A DNA stretch of 64,000 nt from Cymodocea nodosa (lineage: Eukaryota > Streptophyta > Magnoliopsida > Alismatales > Cymodoceaceae), in assembly GCA_036874045.1 (NCBI GenBank), contig CM072337.1, forward strand, positions 25,456,001 through 25,520,000, given 5' to 3'. The translations under genes and the position numbers were made by a program. Below are positions 1 through 11,240 of this stretch, piece after piece (position 1 is the first letter of the stretch; every line of letters starts with the position of its first letter). Below the pieces are notes generated by a model. It had not been told where the DNA came from. It ran no database searches and saw nothing but the letters and a program-made list of their open reading frames with translations.

Positions 1-499
1 TCTATTTCATTACGTAAGGTAAGGTAATTATTGGATTGAAACTAGATATAAATGACATCATTATCAAGTAATGACAATAACTAGGTCTGGTGCTTGTGTT
101 TCATGTAGGGTAATAATAATAGCGTTACCATTACTTCGTTGCCTTGCAATAAATTTTTTTCTTGATATCGGTAATATTCTTGCATTCTAGATAATGTACC
201 TAAAAGTTTTTTTAAATACCTTTTTATGATAATTTATTTTAAAATAAACTGTATTTGAACGAACATTTTCGTATGAAATCGAAGCAAATAAGTGTTTAAT
301 CACTTTTTAAATAAGTTATTCTCAAATCAATTATTCAAGAAATGATACTTTAGAAGACGGACAAACTAGACAGACCTGTGAGACGTTAAAAATATCCAAC
401 CCCTGATATTATAAGTACAGTGTTAAAGCATTTACCACTGTAATAACTCCTAATTAGCGACTCTCTTTTACGCTTCTAAAAGCTATTATTACTTAAGGT

Positions 500-880
500 G
501 CGATTAGGCCTCGGTTCTTCCTCGCCGGATGCCGTGGTCGCAAGTGCTTTCCGACCACCGAGAAAACGCATTGACTCTTGGACGGTCGACGGCAGCAGGG
601 AGGGAGGAGAATGAGACGAATGGGTTCACGGGGACGAGATCAGAGACGAGGACGACCGATCGATCCCTAGGAATCGGAGGCGAGGGGGATGGAACTGCAT
701 CGCGCACGCTGTCGCCTTCGATGGTGTTGGATTCCCTAGCCCTGCACTGTCTCCGGCAGGTTTATAGTTTCTTTTCATGCGACGTCGTCTTCGCCAGCTT
801 TTCCCGCGACGCAGCACGGTGGCCCGAAGAGGAGCACGGGCGCGGCGGGGGTCGCGGGGCACGATTCACGATGTTAACAT
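500..880. other. GC-rich island of unknown role
   Basis: About 380 bases of GC- and CpG-rich sequence embedded in AT-rich DNA. On the minus strand a TATA-like string (ctataaac, about 763-770) is followed about 70 bases downstream by an ATG near 694-696, which could mark the 5' end of a gene running off the left side. Both strands carry short open frames of about 65-125 codons of low-complexity composition, none matching a family I know. It could be a promoter or 5' exon, or a fragment of a GC-rich repeat. Confidence 0.35.
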
Positions 881-955
881 TTTCATTTTTCTGTTTTTTA
901 TAATAATAGTATTTTTTATTCATTAAAATTTAAATCTTAATAAATTTTAATTTCC

Positions 956-957
<2 letters not shown>

Positions 958-993
<36 letters not shown>
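958..993. repeat. Poly-C homopolymer, 36 bases
   Basis: An uninterrupted run of C from 958 to 993 between AT-rich flanks. The exact length is likely to be unreliable because homopolymers of this size are hard to sequence. On the minus strand it is an uninterrupted G tract. Confidence 0.9.
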
Positions 994-995
<2 letters not shown>

Positions 996-3450
996 TTCTA
1001 GCAAAATCAGCCATCTCCTAAAAATTCGTATGCCATTGAATTTTAACAGCAGTCCTTATGTAGTTGACCGACGATACAACCCAACTTACAATTAATTATC
1101 ATCTGAGTTGGTCAGTTTTCCGTACTTGTGACATTTTTCAAATCACAGTATTTTTTAGATTTCAATATAAAAAAAAAAACATGGTTTTATATTGCAACCT
1201 ATTTCAGGGAAGAAAGTCTTTAATTAGGTGAACTTATTATTCCGATTATTGGTGCATATTTATTATTGTGCACGACGTAATATTGGTGATTGCCTTTTAG
1301 TGGTGTCGTATATAGTAGTTTATCTTGACTATGTGCATAATATGGATGATGATCTATACTATAGTTGATTTATGTATTTTATGATATATGATCATTGTGT
1401 ATTATGTGGATGCAGAATATTTTGAATTTTGGTGCAATGGTATGGATTATTGTGCAATTATTTTCGACTAGTGGCTAACTTATCTTGTATGGTTATAAAT
1501 AAAGATAAATTAACTACGAAATCCAACTACTGAGACATAGTACTATGATATTGTGTATATTATTTAAGACAAAATATGCTTAGCTCATCTCAAGGTACTC
1601 AAATTTTAAGCATAAGATGATATATGACTACTTGGTCTTACTATATGGAGAAATATGTAATCATATTTGACCTTATTGTAAAGGATAATATATAGTTGCA
1701 GCTAATCAAATAAAAAGGAGAAATAAAAGATGTGTTTACAGGCTCCTTTGTTTAATTTGTTAAATTGATGAACTACTGATTACATTTAGTACCTATTAAG
1801 ATTATAGTTTTTCATGTGCAACAATTTTCTTACTTCATTTATTTATTTCTAGTTATATATAGATTACTTATTAGGCATTAGTTTACTTATTTTGGTTGTT
1901 TCTTTTTAGACTATCTAGTTAAGCAACAAGTAAGACATGAGTCAAAGAAGTTCTATTAGTACATTATTTGACAGGTTGTCAGATTTTTAGATGTAAATAA
2001 ACGAATGATTTTGTATGTACGTAAACTCTTTTATGGATGTGATAATTATGGTGAGTGTGAAAGCAAATCAAGAATGATGATATTGGTATTTCTATGGATT
2101 TTTCAAGTGAACTGGTTTTGCATGTAAAGTTTTCTACTTTTTGGGTTAGAAATTTATCTACTTCCAGTTCGTTTTGCGAAAGTTTAAATTTTTCTTGGTC
2201 ACTTGTCGTTAAATTCAACTTTTTAGTAGATGGCACTTTGTAAAAATAAAGAAAGAAAGTTTTTTCATTTTTTTAATTTTTACACCATTTGTCGTGACCG
2301 TGTAACATCCTATACGAAAGACTTGAGCTTTCCTTGCTAGTTAAGAACAAGAGAAGCACGTTAATTTTTTAAATTGGTATAATTAGTTATTACGGTGATT
2401 TGTTAATATTTTTATGACGATCGATTTAAATTTTAATGGTATCGATGAAAATTTAAAAGTCAAATGGTGTTTTGAGTAATTTTGACGATATACATGTAAA
2501 AGCCTTTGATGTAATGAAATTCTAACGCGAATGTAGTATTTGAAAGATGATGTTTTTCTTTGACACCTGAGAAAATCAAAAAAAAAAAAAAGATTTCAAA
2601 TTTAGACAAAAATATTATTCTTGTAGAATAAACACAAGGGTCGTGAGATGGAATTTATTATCTTTTACCTAGACAATCTTTGTACAGATACTGATAAAGA
2701 TAAATTCAGGTAAGATCAATAATTTTCGTACATCTAAAGTTGATTTAGTGTCAGTTTGAACTCAAAACAATTTTATTACGGTTACAAGGGTGATTGATGT
2801 TATTATGACTTTCAACTCCGTCGAACTCCAATCAAACAAGTTGTGAAAAATTGATATTTTCCTTTAATCTTTATATTTCTTATGTTCCATTGTTGAGCTT
2901 CCCTTCGTAGCACGGAACCCCTCGTATTTGGTCTTTTCTCTGGCCGTGTTTACGTAATTAAAGACTTTTTAGTAAAATGCCTCCTTAATTTGACGAAAAA
3001 AATAAATAGACGGAGAAATCGAAAAAAAAAAAAAAAAACTTTATCGTACGCAAATACCACGGAGGAAACGAGGGAAGAAATCTCGTATCACGCGATCCGG
3101 TTTATGTCCGGATCGTGGCGACGGTGCCGCCGCGACCCGTTTGAAATTCGAAAGCTTCCGCGGTTGCGTACCAAAACACGGGACCCACCACCCGCGTCCC
3201 ATGTGCCACACCGCGGGGGCGGGGTCCATCGAGACGCCTCCCATCCTACGGCCAGGATAGACTCGTCCATGCCGAAAGAGCGAAGGGCCCGCCACCCAGC
3301 TCCACAAAGAACGAATGCAAACAAACCCTATGATCAGTGGTGGAAGGACAACGCAACCTCCTACCCTTCCTACCACCTCCATAATTTATACCCTCCTGCT
3401 CTTCTCCTCCTTCTCCCAGCTACTATTGTTCTTCTCTGTGTCATCTACCA

Positions 3451-3477
3451 AGAGAGAGAGAGAGAGAGAGAGAGAGA
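3451..3477. repeat. (AG)n microsatellite in the patellin leader
   Basis: Thirteen AG units ending 13 bases before the patellin ATG. The region just upstream (about 3,390-3,450) is a CT-rich patch of the kind common near plant transcription starts, so the repeat probably lies in the 5' untranslated region. Confidence 0.85.
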
Positions 3478-3489
3478 CAAGAAGGGAAA

Positions 3490-5400
3490 ATGGAGCAGCA
3501 ACCAGTGACGGTAGCAGACGACGCAGTGCCAACATCCCCAAAATCAGCCAAGAAGAACGTGGTGACCTCCCTGATGGACACCATCACCACCACCCTCCTC
3601 CGTAGTTCTTCTTTCAAAGAAGACTCCTACTGGGTCGACACCCTCAAGCCCGCCGAGAAGAAAGCCCTTAGTGATCTGAAGCACCTCCTTTCCACCGCCA
3701 GCAAAGCCAACGACAATGCCGACAACCCGTCGTCGGAGCTATCCATGTGGGGCATGCCACTTCTGGCCGGGGACGACCGTGGCGACGTCATTCTTCTGAA
3801 GTTCCTTCGCGCCAGAGACTTCAACGCCGTCCAGGCGCATGCCATGCTCCTGAGGTGCGTGGCGTGGAGGAAGGAGTTCGGAGCGGACGGGGTGTTGAAC
3901 GAGGACCTGGGCCTGAAGGAGCTGGAAGGTGTGGTGGCGTACATGCACGGGTGCGACAGGGTCGGACACCCCGTCTGCTATAACGCGTACGGGGTCTTCA
4001 AGGACAAGGAGATGTACGAGAGGGCGTTCGGGGACGAGGAGAAGCTGAACAGGTTCTTGAGGTGGAGGGTGCAGGTGATGGAGAGAGGGGTTGACCTTCT
4101 CCAGTTCAGACCCGGTGGGATCAATTCCATCATTCAGGTCACTGATCTCAAGGGCATGCCCAAGAGAGAGCTGAGGGTTGCTTCAAACCAGATCCTTACC
4201 CTGTTTCAGGACAACTACCCAGAAATGGTCGCTAGGAAGGTTAGATTAGCCTTGCGTGGGCACGAACGAGCGGCAGTCTGTGTTGATCCCATTCGCTTTT
4301 CTTTCGATTTCATCTGGGTTGATGGGATTTCTTGGGTTGCGTGTTTACCCTCGTTGGCTTGCAGGTTTTCATCAATGTGCCGTGGTACTTCAGTACTCTG
4401 TACTCGATGTTTAGTCCCTTTCTAACGCAGAGGACCAAGAGCAAGTTCGTGATCGCCAAAGAAGGGAACGTAGCCGAGACACTCTACAAGTAAATTCCCG
4501 ATCCATCCATCTCTTTTGCTTCCTTATGCTCCGTTTAGGATTACCACAAGCTGTTCTACGAAATGTCACAGAGAACATGATTGGTTTCATATGTGGTTTT
4601 AGTTCATGGCCATGCTTGAATTCTCCACCGATCCAGCCTTTTTACCCAGCACGTTTTCTCTGCGTTGCAGAGGTCCCCATCATGTCACTCGCGCACGCAT
4701 CTTCACTCTCCCATTTGATTTTCAAATGAGGGGTCTCTTTATGTGGACCAGTCTGTAGTACATTTAGGGTTTCTAGTGTCCAGTGCTGTCCAGGCGGACA
4801 TTAATCCCTGCGACGGCAGTAATGTCTTACCCGGCGGTGGCAACGCATTTAAATTCTCTGACCTTGGTTTCTACCGATGCCACAGGTTCATCGCGCCGGA
4901 GTTCGTTCCCATTCAATACGGTGGCCTGAGCACGCCCAACGACTTCCAGAACGGACCACCCAAACCGGCGTCACAGTTCACCGTCAAGAGTGGCGAGAAA
5001 GTAAACCTCGAAATCGACGGAATAGAGGTGGTCCTTAAATTCCCTTTCATAAATGCATACCAATGAACGAGAAGAAAACATCCCAAATTCCTAACCATCG
5101 ACAGGATGATTGATTATTAATCCTGCAAAATCTTCAAACCAGGGCGGATCAACCATCACATGGGACATAGTGGTCGGCGGGTGGGAGCTGGACTACAGCG
5201 CCGAGTACGTGCCAAGCGACGTGAACGGCTACACCATCGCCGTCGAGAAGACCAGGAGGATGTCGTCGGGCGACGAACCCATCCACAACGGCTTCACGTC
5301 GAAGGAGCCGGGCAAGATGGTTCTCTCCATCGACAACACCGCCTCCCGGAGGAGGAAGGTGGCCGCCTACCGATACTTCGTTCGCAAGCCCTCCGTTTAA
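3490..5400 (+). CDS. PATL6: Patellin-6-like Sec14/GOLD protein
   Basis: Patellins are peripheral phosphoinositide-binding proteins with a Sec14 (CRAL-TRIO) lipid-transfer domain and a GOLD domain, acting at membranes and in cytokinesis or auxin-carrier trafficking. Four exons are visible: 3490-4239, 4365-4489, 4886-5027 and 5143-5400. All introns are GT-AG and the phases close to give 424 aa. The CRAL-TRIO N-terminal helix (LLKFLRARDF, about residue 102) is followed by the lipid-binding fold, including FQDNYPEM and FINVPWYFS, then FIAPEFVPIQYGGLS. The C-terminal exon is the GOLD domain (GGSTITWDIVVGGWELDYSA). The protein lacks the long acidic N-terminal extension of patellins 1-5 and has the MWGMPLLAGDD stretch, so it fits the short PATL6 type (about 410 aa in Arabidopsis). 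The first ATG after the AG repeat is used. Read-through of intron 1 meets a stop at 4,423-4,425. Confidence 0.93.
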
Positions 5401-6797
5401 CCAAAATACGAATTACCACCTACTTCACCTACGGACGTTACCATATATTACGCTACTAATATCATCACCATCGTTTTTTTAAAATTTGTTCTTTTCAATC
5501 CTTCTTTTGCTTTAATCATTCCGGGAAGCATGTGTAGAGCAGCGGAGGAGGGCGGTTGTCATTTGCTTTCCGAGACGACGATGTTTCCTCGTGCCGGTGG
5601 AGGGACGTGACTGTTCCGACCTAATCATGGAAAGTTGAAGGGTAAGGGTAGGTGGCGATCAACCGCAGGTCACGGGACGATGAACTGGCGTGGGGGGCAA
5701 GGGCAAAGGCGGTGGTGATCATCAGGGACGGTGGCGTCTGACGCTGCTTTCCTGCTGCTCACCGGCAGGTGCTACAGCTTTATCGGGAAGAGAGAGGCGG
5801 AAATTAAGGATGGCTTTTATGTTTTTTTTTTTTTTTTTTGAAGTTTTCGTCTGCTGTATATTTCTGACCATTTTCCTGAGTGCTCTCCTTTTCCATTCTC
5901 CGTTTCGGTGGAATTTAAATTTTTGTTTCAACTCCCCACAATAGATTCTGCAGTGGTTGGGCTTAATTAAGATCGGTAACAAAAAGTAGTATGCTCCTTT
6001 TTTCAATTTTCAAATTGTAAGTTGGAGGAAAAACTAAATTAAATTATTAATAATATAAAATACCCGTAACAAGAATATATTGCTTATAAATGGAATCATA
6101 ATTTTTTTGCAAATTATAAATTTTTTTATACGAAATTAACAAGTAATTTATATACAATTGAAGGTGGAAGGCACAGGAAGAATCTGGAGCATAGAATGGT
6201 TATGATTTTGTGGTACTTGGGAGATGAGTATGGTACATAATCCTTTCAGGAATAATCAGGTATCCCATTCTTGTAAATGTAAGTTACGTGTTGACGTTTT
6301 ACTTGATTATAGAAAATGATATGGTAGTTTTCGTAATCTAATTTTTCCGTGGGGGGTTTCTTCTCTTCTATGTGCGCAAAATCTTTTTTGATGTAACGTC
6401 ATTTTCCTCTAACACGAGACTTGCCAGATTTTAAAAGGGAGAGAAAGATGTAATCCTTTTAATAATTTTATCTTCCTCTCTTTAAAAAAAATCTTAAAAT
6501 TCCAACGTACATTTTAGGATTTTGTAATGAACAGTAAATGTACTACTTACATTAGAATCAACAACAGAATTTCATGTTGAAGTGAATTTGACGGGGAAGA
6601 GGCTGGTGCTCACGAGGAAGAAGAAACAGGTTCAGGTCAAAAGTTTTATATCCTTTTCATTTTAGGTTTCTTTCAAATCTTTTATTTTTTCGGTTTCTTA
6701 CCTCGTACTTTTTATGCTTCACAAGCACACCCACGACGCACGCACACTTTCTCTCTCTTATTTATTTCTTTAGAAAAGGGTAGAATACTTTTTACTG

Positions 6798-6799
<2 letters not shown>

Positions 6800-6830
<31 letters not shown>
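6800..6830. repeat. (TTA)n microsatellite
   Basis: About ten TTA/ATT units in AT-rich intergenic DNA. Confidence 0.85.
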
Positions 6831-7261
6831 AATACTTGAGATATACGCAGTTTTAATGTTTTATCGGTTGTAGATGTCATACGGTGCTGCCAGATTGTCG
6901 GTGTGAATCAACTTTCTCTTGAGACATAATAGTAGGTAGCACTTTGAAAATTTCTCTTAATATCTTTACTATAGTTAGGGAAAGTTTGTGTAGGTGAAAT
7001 TTGTTGAAATTCATTTTGACGTAAATGAATTTTTAAATTCTCTGTTTTTGTGTAGTTAGAACAGGAAATTCATTCATAAGGAATGAATGGTTGAAAATCA
7101 TTTTCAAATCCCTTATAATTTCCATGGAATCATGTGATGTCTCCTCCTTCCTCGCATTAGTGTTAATACTCGAGGAATCAACTTCCTCACGTTGCCATTC
7201 TCTTTGCATCGCCAGTTCCTCATGTCGACTTCTTTCTTGTGTCACCTGTTCCTTAATAACG

Positions 7262-7410
7262 TCGACAAGCTGCTCCCGTCAACCTCTGGTTTGCAAAGCC
7301 CTCGGCTCGTCTCATCGACAAGTTGCTTGCGTCACTCAATCCCTTGCAAAAGGCCCCTTTCTTGTGTTGCCGCCCTCTTCCTTGCATCGACAAGTTGCTC
7401 ACGTCACCCC
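7262..7410 (+). repeat. Degenerate spaced repeat around TCGACAAGTTGCT
   Basis: A phrase close to TCGACAAGTTGCTCACGTCA occurs at about 7,262, 7,315 and 7,387, with a weaker version near 7,206. Spacing is about 53 and 72 bases. The DNA around the copies is also alike (TTGCAAA, CTTTCTTGTG). This looks like a decayed minisatellite or element fragment. The open frame across it (7,091-7,462) repeats HRQVA-type peptides but has no known domain and is not called a gene. Confidence 0.5.
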
Positions 7411-9065
7411 CTTGTTGCCTGGGTCTCCCTACCTCTTCATTATTATTAGTAGAATAGGTTAACTATAAGCCTCTCCAAATCAATTGACAAGTACTTATTT
7501 TTTTGCAAGCATCTATTGTTGGGATCATTTTTTACGCCACTACTTCCACAAAATCTTGATCGTTTTAGGATCGTTCTTACGGATTGCATCGTGGAAAATG
7601 AGCATTCAGACGCAAACATTTTGACGAACTAAAATTTCTTGAAGACCAAATTGTTGAGAATCATTAAGATAAAAAACAAAGTCTGTTAATGATACAAATA
7701 TAATTATCAAAGATTAGAGCTTGAATGATAGATGTGGTGTTGCCATTCATAGAGCAAATCAACAATTGACATCATGCTTGAGAAAGTCGAATTCAATGTT
7801 GAGAACGATGAAATCTAGCGATGAAGTGGCAGCCCGACGACATTTTCCAAACCAACAATGGAAGTGGTGGTTTGGTAGGTTGTATGTGACGGTGGTGGCT
7901 CAGCAATGGAGCATGAAAATTTCGGTGGAGCTCAATAGAGGATTCAATGGAGGCGCTTCAGTGAGTGCGCAAAACTTCGATCGATGGAGTGGGTAGAGAG
8001 AACTCGAGAGAGGCTTCAAAGGAGAGGATTAGAGATTCTTGGACGGTTCGATGGAGGCGATCAATCAGAGACTTGTGGGTGGTTTGACGACTTTGTGATG
8101 GAATTTCTTTTTTTCTCGTAAGCAAAGAAAACATGATTACCAATTGAAATGCTCGAGGGATCAGACGAGGTTTGGTTGGTCGAGGTGTGTGAGATCGAGT
8201 GAGCTCTCTAAGAATCTATGGATGGTTTGGCAGAGACGACCAGAGATTTGTAAATAGTTCGATAAGAGGCTTTTGGAGGAAACCCAGTGGACGACCCAAT
8301 GGTCAGGCGGAAGATGTGACGAGTCTTTAGAAACTCCATGGAGGAGTCGAAGGTAGAAGGGGAATATTTGTTGCTTCTTGCCTGAGGTCTCTAGATTGAT
8401 GGATTTGTAGATCTGCTAATGCCACCTTTATTGGAGAACATGGGAGCTCTTTTATGGGCTCGTGGTTGGGAGACGAGATGGGGAGAGGGCAGCAGTGCGT
8501 GGGTGGAACAAATGATCATCTACATTGACGGCGAGTGGTGTGAATAAGGAGTTACGTTGGATTATGGCAATTGACGTTAGTAGGAAAGCTGAGAGACACA
8601 TTGGATTGGATGCACAACATTAATGGCAGAGAGCTCAAAAGCTGAAATGTCATTCTGTGCACATATGTTGGTTGGAGGGTGGAGCGTCGTAACTACTACT
8701 GTGCGGGGACTGAAGGGCCTGCCACTTTGCACATAAGGGGAGGCACTGCGTGTGGTCAGCAGCCTGGATAGCTTGATGCATTGAAAGTATGTTGTCCATT
8801 AAAAGAGGTTGAGAAGTTGTCAGGCACCTCAGGAAGCCTAGGAAGGTTAGCATTGGAGACAAAAAAAAAAGGGTGGGCCGACAAGGGAAAAGAAGGGGAT
8901 GATCTCGATTGTGTGGTTAGATCGATCTTGTCAAATTGGTGAGATGGAATATTTAGGTCGTCGGATGAATATGGTTCAATCTAGATTGTTAGATCTTTAA
9001 GTAAGAGGAACGTAGACTATTGGATGGTGATCGAATCTCAATTGTAGATGGATGTTTGTGGATGA

Positions 9066-9153
9066 TTCTGCACAAGTTGGAAATGCAATAAGGCAAGTAT
9101 TTGCAAACCTAATTGGTGCGAGTCACAACTTTATCGACCCAACTTGTGCAGAA
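9066..9153. repeat. 15-bp perfect inverted repeat with 58-bp spacer
   Basis: TTCTGCACAAGTTGG at 9,066-9,080 is perfectly complementary to CCAACTTGTGCAGAA at 9,139-9,153. The arms could form a hairpin or be terminal repeats of a tiny deletion element. The spacer can be read as GASHNFID on the plus strand, which resembles the retropepsin region of Ty3/gypsy polyproteins, but this is a short match and may be chance. Confidence 0.5.
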
Positions 9154-10499
9154 GAAGTAGGGTGGGTGTCTACAATGGGCAAGCAAAGTTTATTGAGGAT
9201 CAAAGACTTATCAGTAAACTAGAGCTTGAACCAGAGATCACTCTGCATAATAAGACTAGATACACATCTGTTTTAGGCGATGATGAACTTCTTGAAGCAA
9301 AGCATTTTGAGTTTCATTCTTTTAATGACAATGTCTTCTTTATGCTCATGTTTGAATGAAAGTTTTCCATGGTGAAGTGTCTTGCTATCCATATTTGTTT
9401 GATTCACTATCTCTTCTTTTCGTGACCTAAAAAGACGTTACAAGTTTACGTTATGCCTATTATCCTAAATGAAATCTGCGATTAAAATTGTAATAGAATA
9501 CCCTTCTCTGCAATCCTAATCAAAATGTTGCGAGAAGGACAAAAGCTTGGTTGGCACAAATGGTACAATGTGTGCTTGTTGCAATACAACCATAGACAGT
9601 GGAACATCCGTTCCTTCACTATTCAATTACCCTTTGTCATGTCATTAATGAGTCCGATATTAGTCAATAAATTATTCTACCAATTGTTTAGAAGGACTAA
9701 TTGACTTCAATTATTCCTTGTTTTATAATTTGTCTAATGCTTGAAATAATCCCCCGTTAAAAGAAAGGATGATTCTTTCGTCGTGCATTTCTTTTGTCTC
9801 TTTCGTGTCTTAAGTATGTAGTATTAATCCTTACATTTAATCATATGCTTTATTATTATTATTATTATCATTTTTAATATTATCGTCAACGCTTGTGTAG
9901 CTTAACTTTTTACTATTTTCGATAGATGACAAAATTAATAAGTTCATGTTCTTGCGTAAGAGGATGGAGAATGTGATTAAAAAATGTGTAACGTACTTTT
10001 AGGTACATAACACTTTCTTCGTGACCTTACAAGTTTTTGATAAAATATCAATTGCTAAAATATATAATAAAGAAGGTCAACAATATATAAGATAGTTGTT
10101 AGATCCAAATTTATTAAAACTAATTGTATAATTATAGGAAAATATATTAGATGAGTCAAAATGTATTCATCTAGTTTGCTACATTATTAAGAAATAAATG
10201 TGTAATAGAATATAATAAAGTCAACGTATGTAGAAGAAAAATCTGTCATGTTATTAGTTGTAATTAGAATAACAATGAAACGTTTTCATTGATGTGTTTG
10301 AAGTGTCCGTACTTTAATAAGATACTCAACGTAGTTTTGAAATTTATTGGGTCATATACTTCTAACAAAGCCTTATTCATGTACTCCCATTAGAATTGAA
10401 AATGATCACAATGTTTATCAATATTTCATGGTATATTTTTCTCTCTCTGTTTCATTATTACGATATAAATTAATATGATAACATATTTTTTCATATATT

Positions 10500-11240
10500 T
10501 TAGGATTATATTGGTATTATTGACGGTACATATGTTAAACTAGTTATTTATAAGAAAGTGTAAGATTTAAAAATAGAAAATGTAAGTTATCATAAAATGT
10601 ATTGGTAGCTTATAATTTTAATATATAATTTATTTATGTACTTAGTAAATGAGAATGATTAATTGTTGATATACGAGTTCTTTAAGATGTAATAATGCAA
10701 TGCAATCCATTTATTGTTCTACTAGGTATACTTTGTATTTTACCATTATTTACTAGTTCTTTGATGAAATATATCTTCAACAGTATTTGTTTAATATTAT
10801 ATATAAGAAAGTCTTACTTAATAAATGTCAAAATTTCAAACTAATCATAACTTATTTATCCATATTGAGGAGTTTGATGTCACTTAAATGATTATAGTAT
10901 CAATCCACTTCTTACCAATGTAATAGAAAATTTCAACCACAAATATTTACATTTAAGGATAATTATCGAATGATCACTTGATGTAATAAAATATTATTTT
11001 ACAATATTATGAGTTTACATATTATTTCCTTTTAAAACTTAAGCAAAATATTATGTTAGCTTTTTTTTACTTCATAATTTCATTTGTAGCTAGGTAAAAA
11101 TGATTAGTTACTTTAAGATTTTTAAGATAAATTAGAAAGAAGTGAAGATATCAATGAATTTGGAGTGAACAGAGAGGAAGAAGAAATTTTATCTTCTACT
11201 ATTGTAACTACTTAAGAAGAAGAAAGTAAACAAATAGAAG
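10500..11240 (+). mobile_element. Decayed PIF/Harbinger-like transposase remnant
   Basis: Plus-strand translation at 10,504-10,536 gives DYIGIIDGTYV, close to the CIGAIDGTHI motif around the first catalytic Asp of HARBI1/PIF DDE nucleases. About 130 bases later VDIRVL (10,666-10,683) resembles the HDSRVL block that follows in this family, and then a hydrophobic stretch fits the YYLVDAGY region. Stops and frameshifts are frequent, so the copy is dead. No terminal inverted repeats or target duplications were identified. The limits are approximate. Confidence 0.5.

Larger units (their letters stand above)
1..3489. other. Intergenic AT-rich DNA left of the patellin gene
   Basis: Mostly AT-rich sequence with stops in all frames and no recognisable protein. 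It contains the GC-rich island at about 500-880 and the poly-C run at 958-993, described separately. The last 150 bases before 3,490 are pyrimidine-rich followed by an AG repeat, consistent with the core promoter and leader of the patellin gene. The short open frames here have no family resemblance I can name. Confidence 0.6.

Noticed and set aside
3041-3508. Open frames on both strands just upstream of the patellin gene
   Set aside because: They overlap the probable promoter and AG-repeat leader, are low complexity, and do not resemble any protein.
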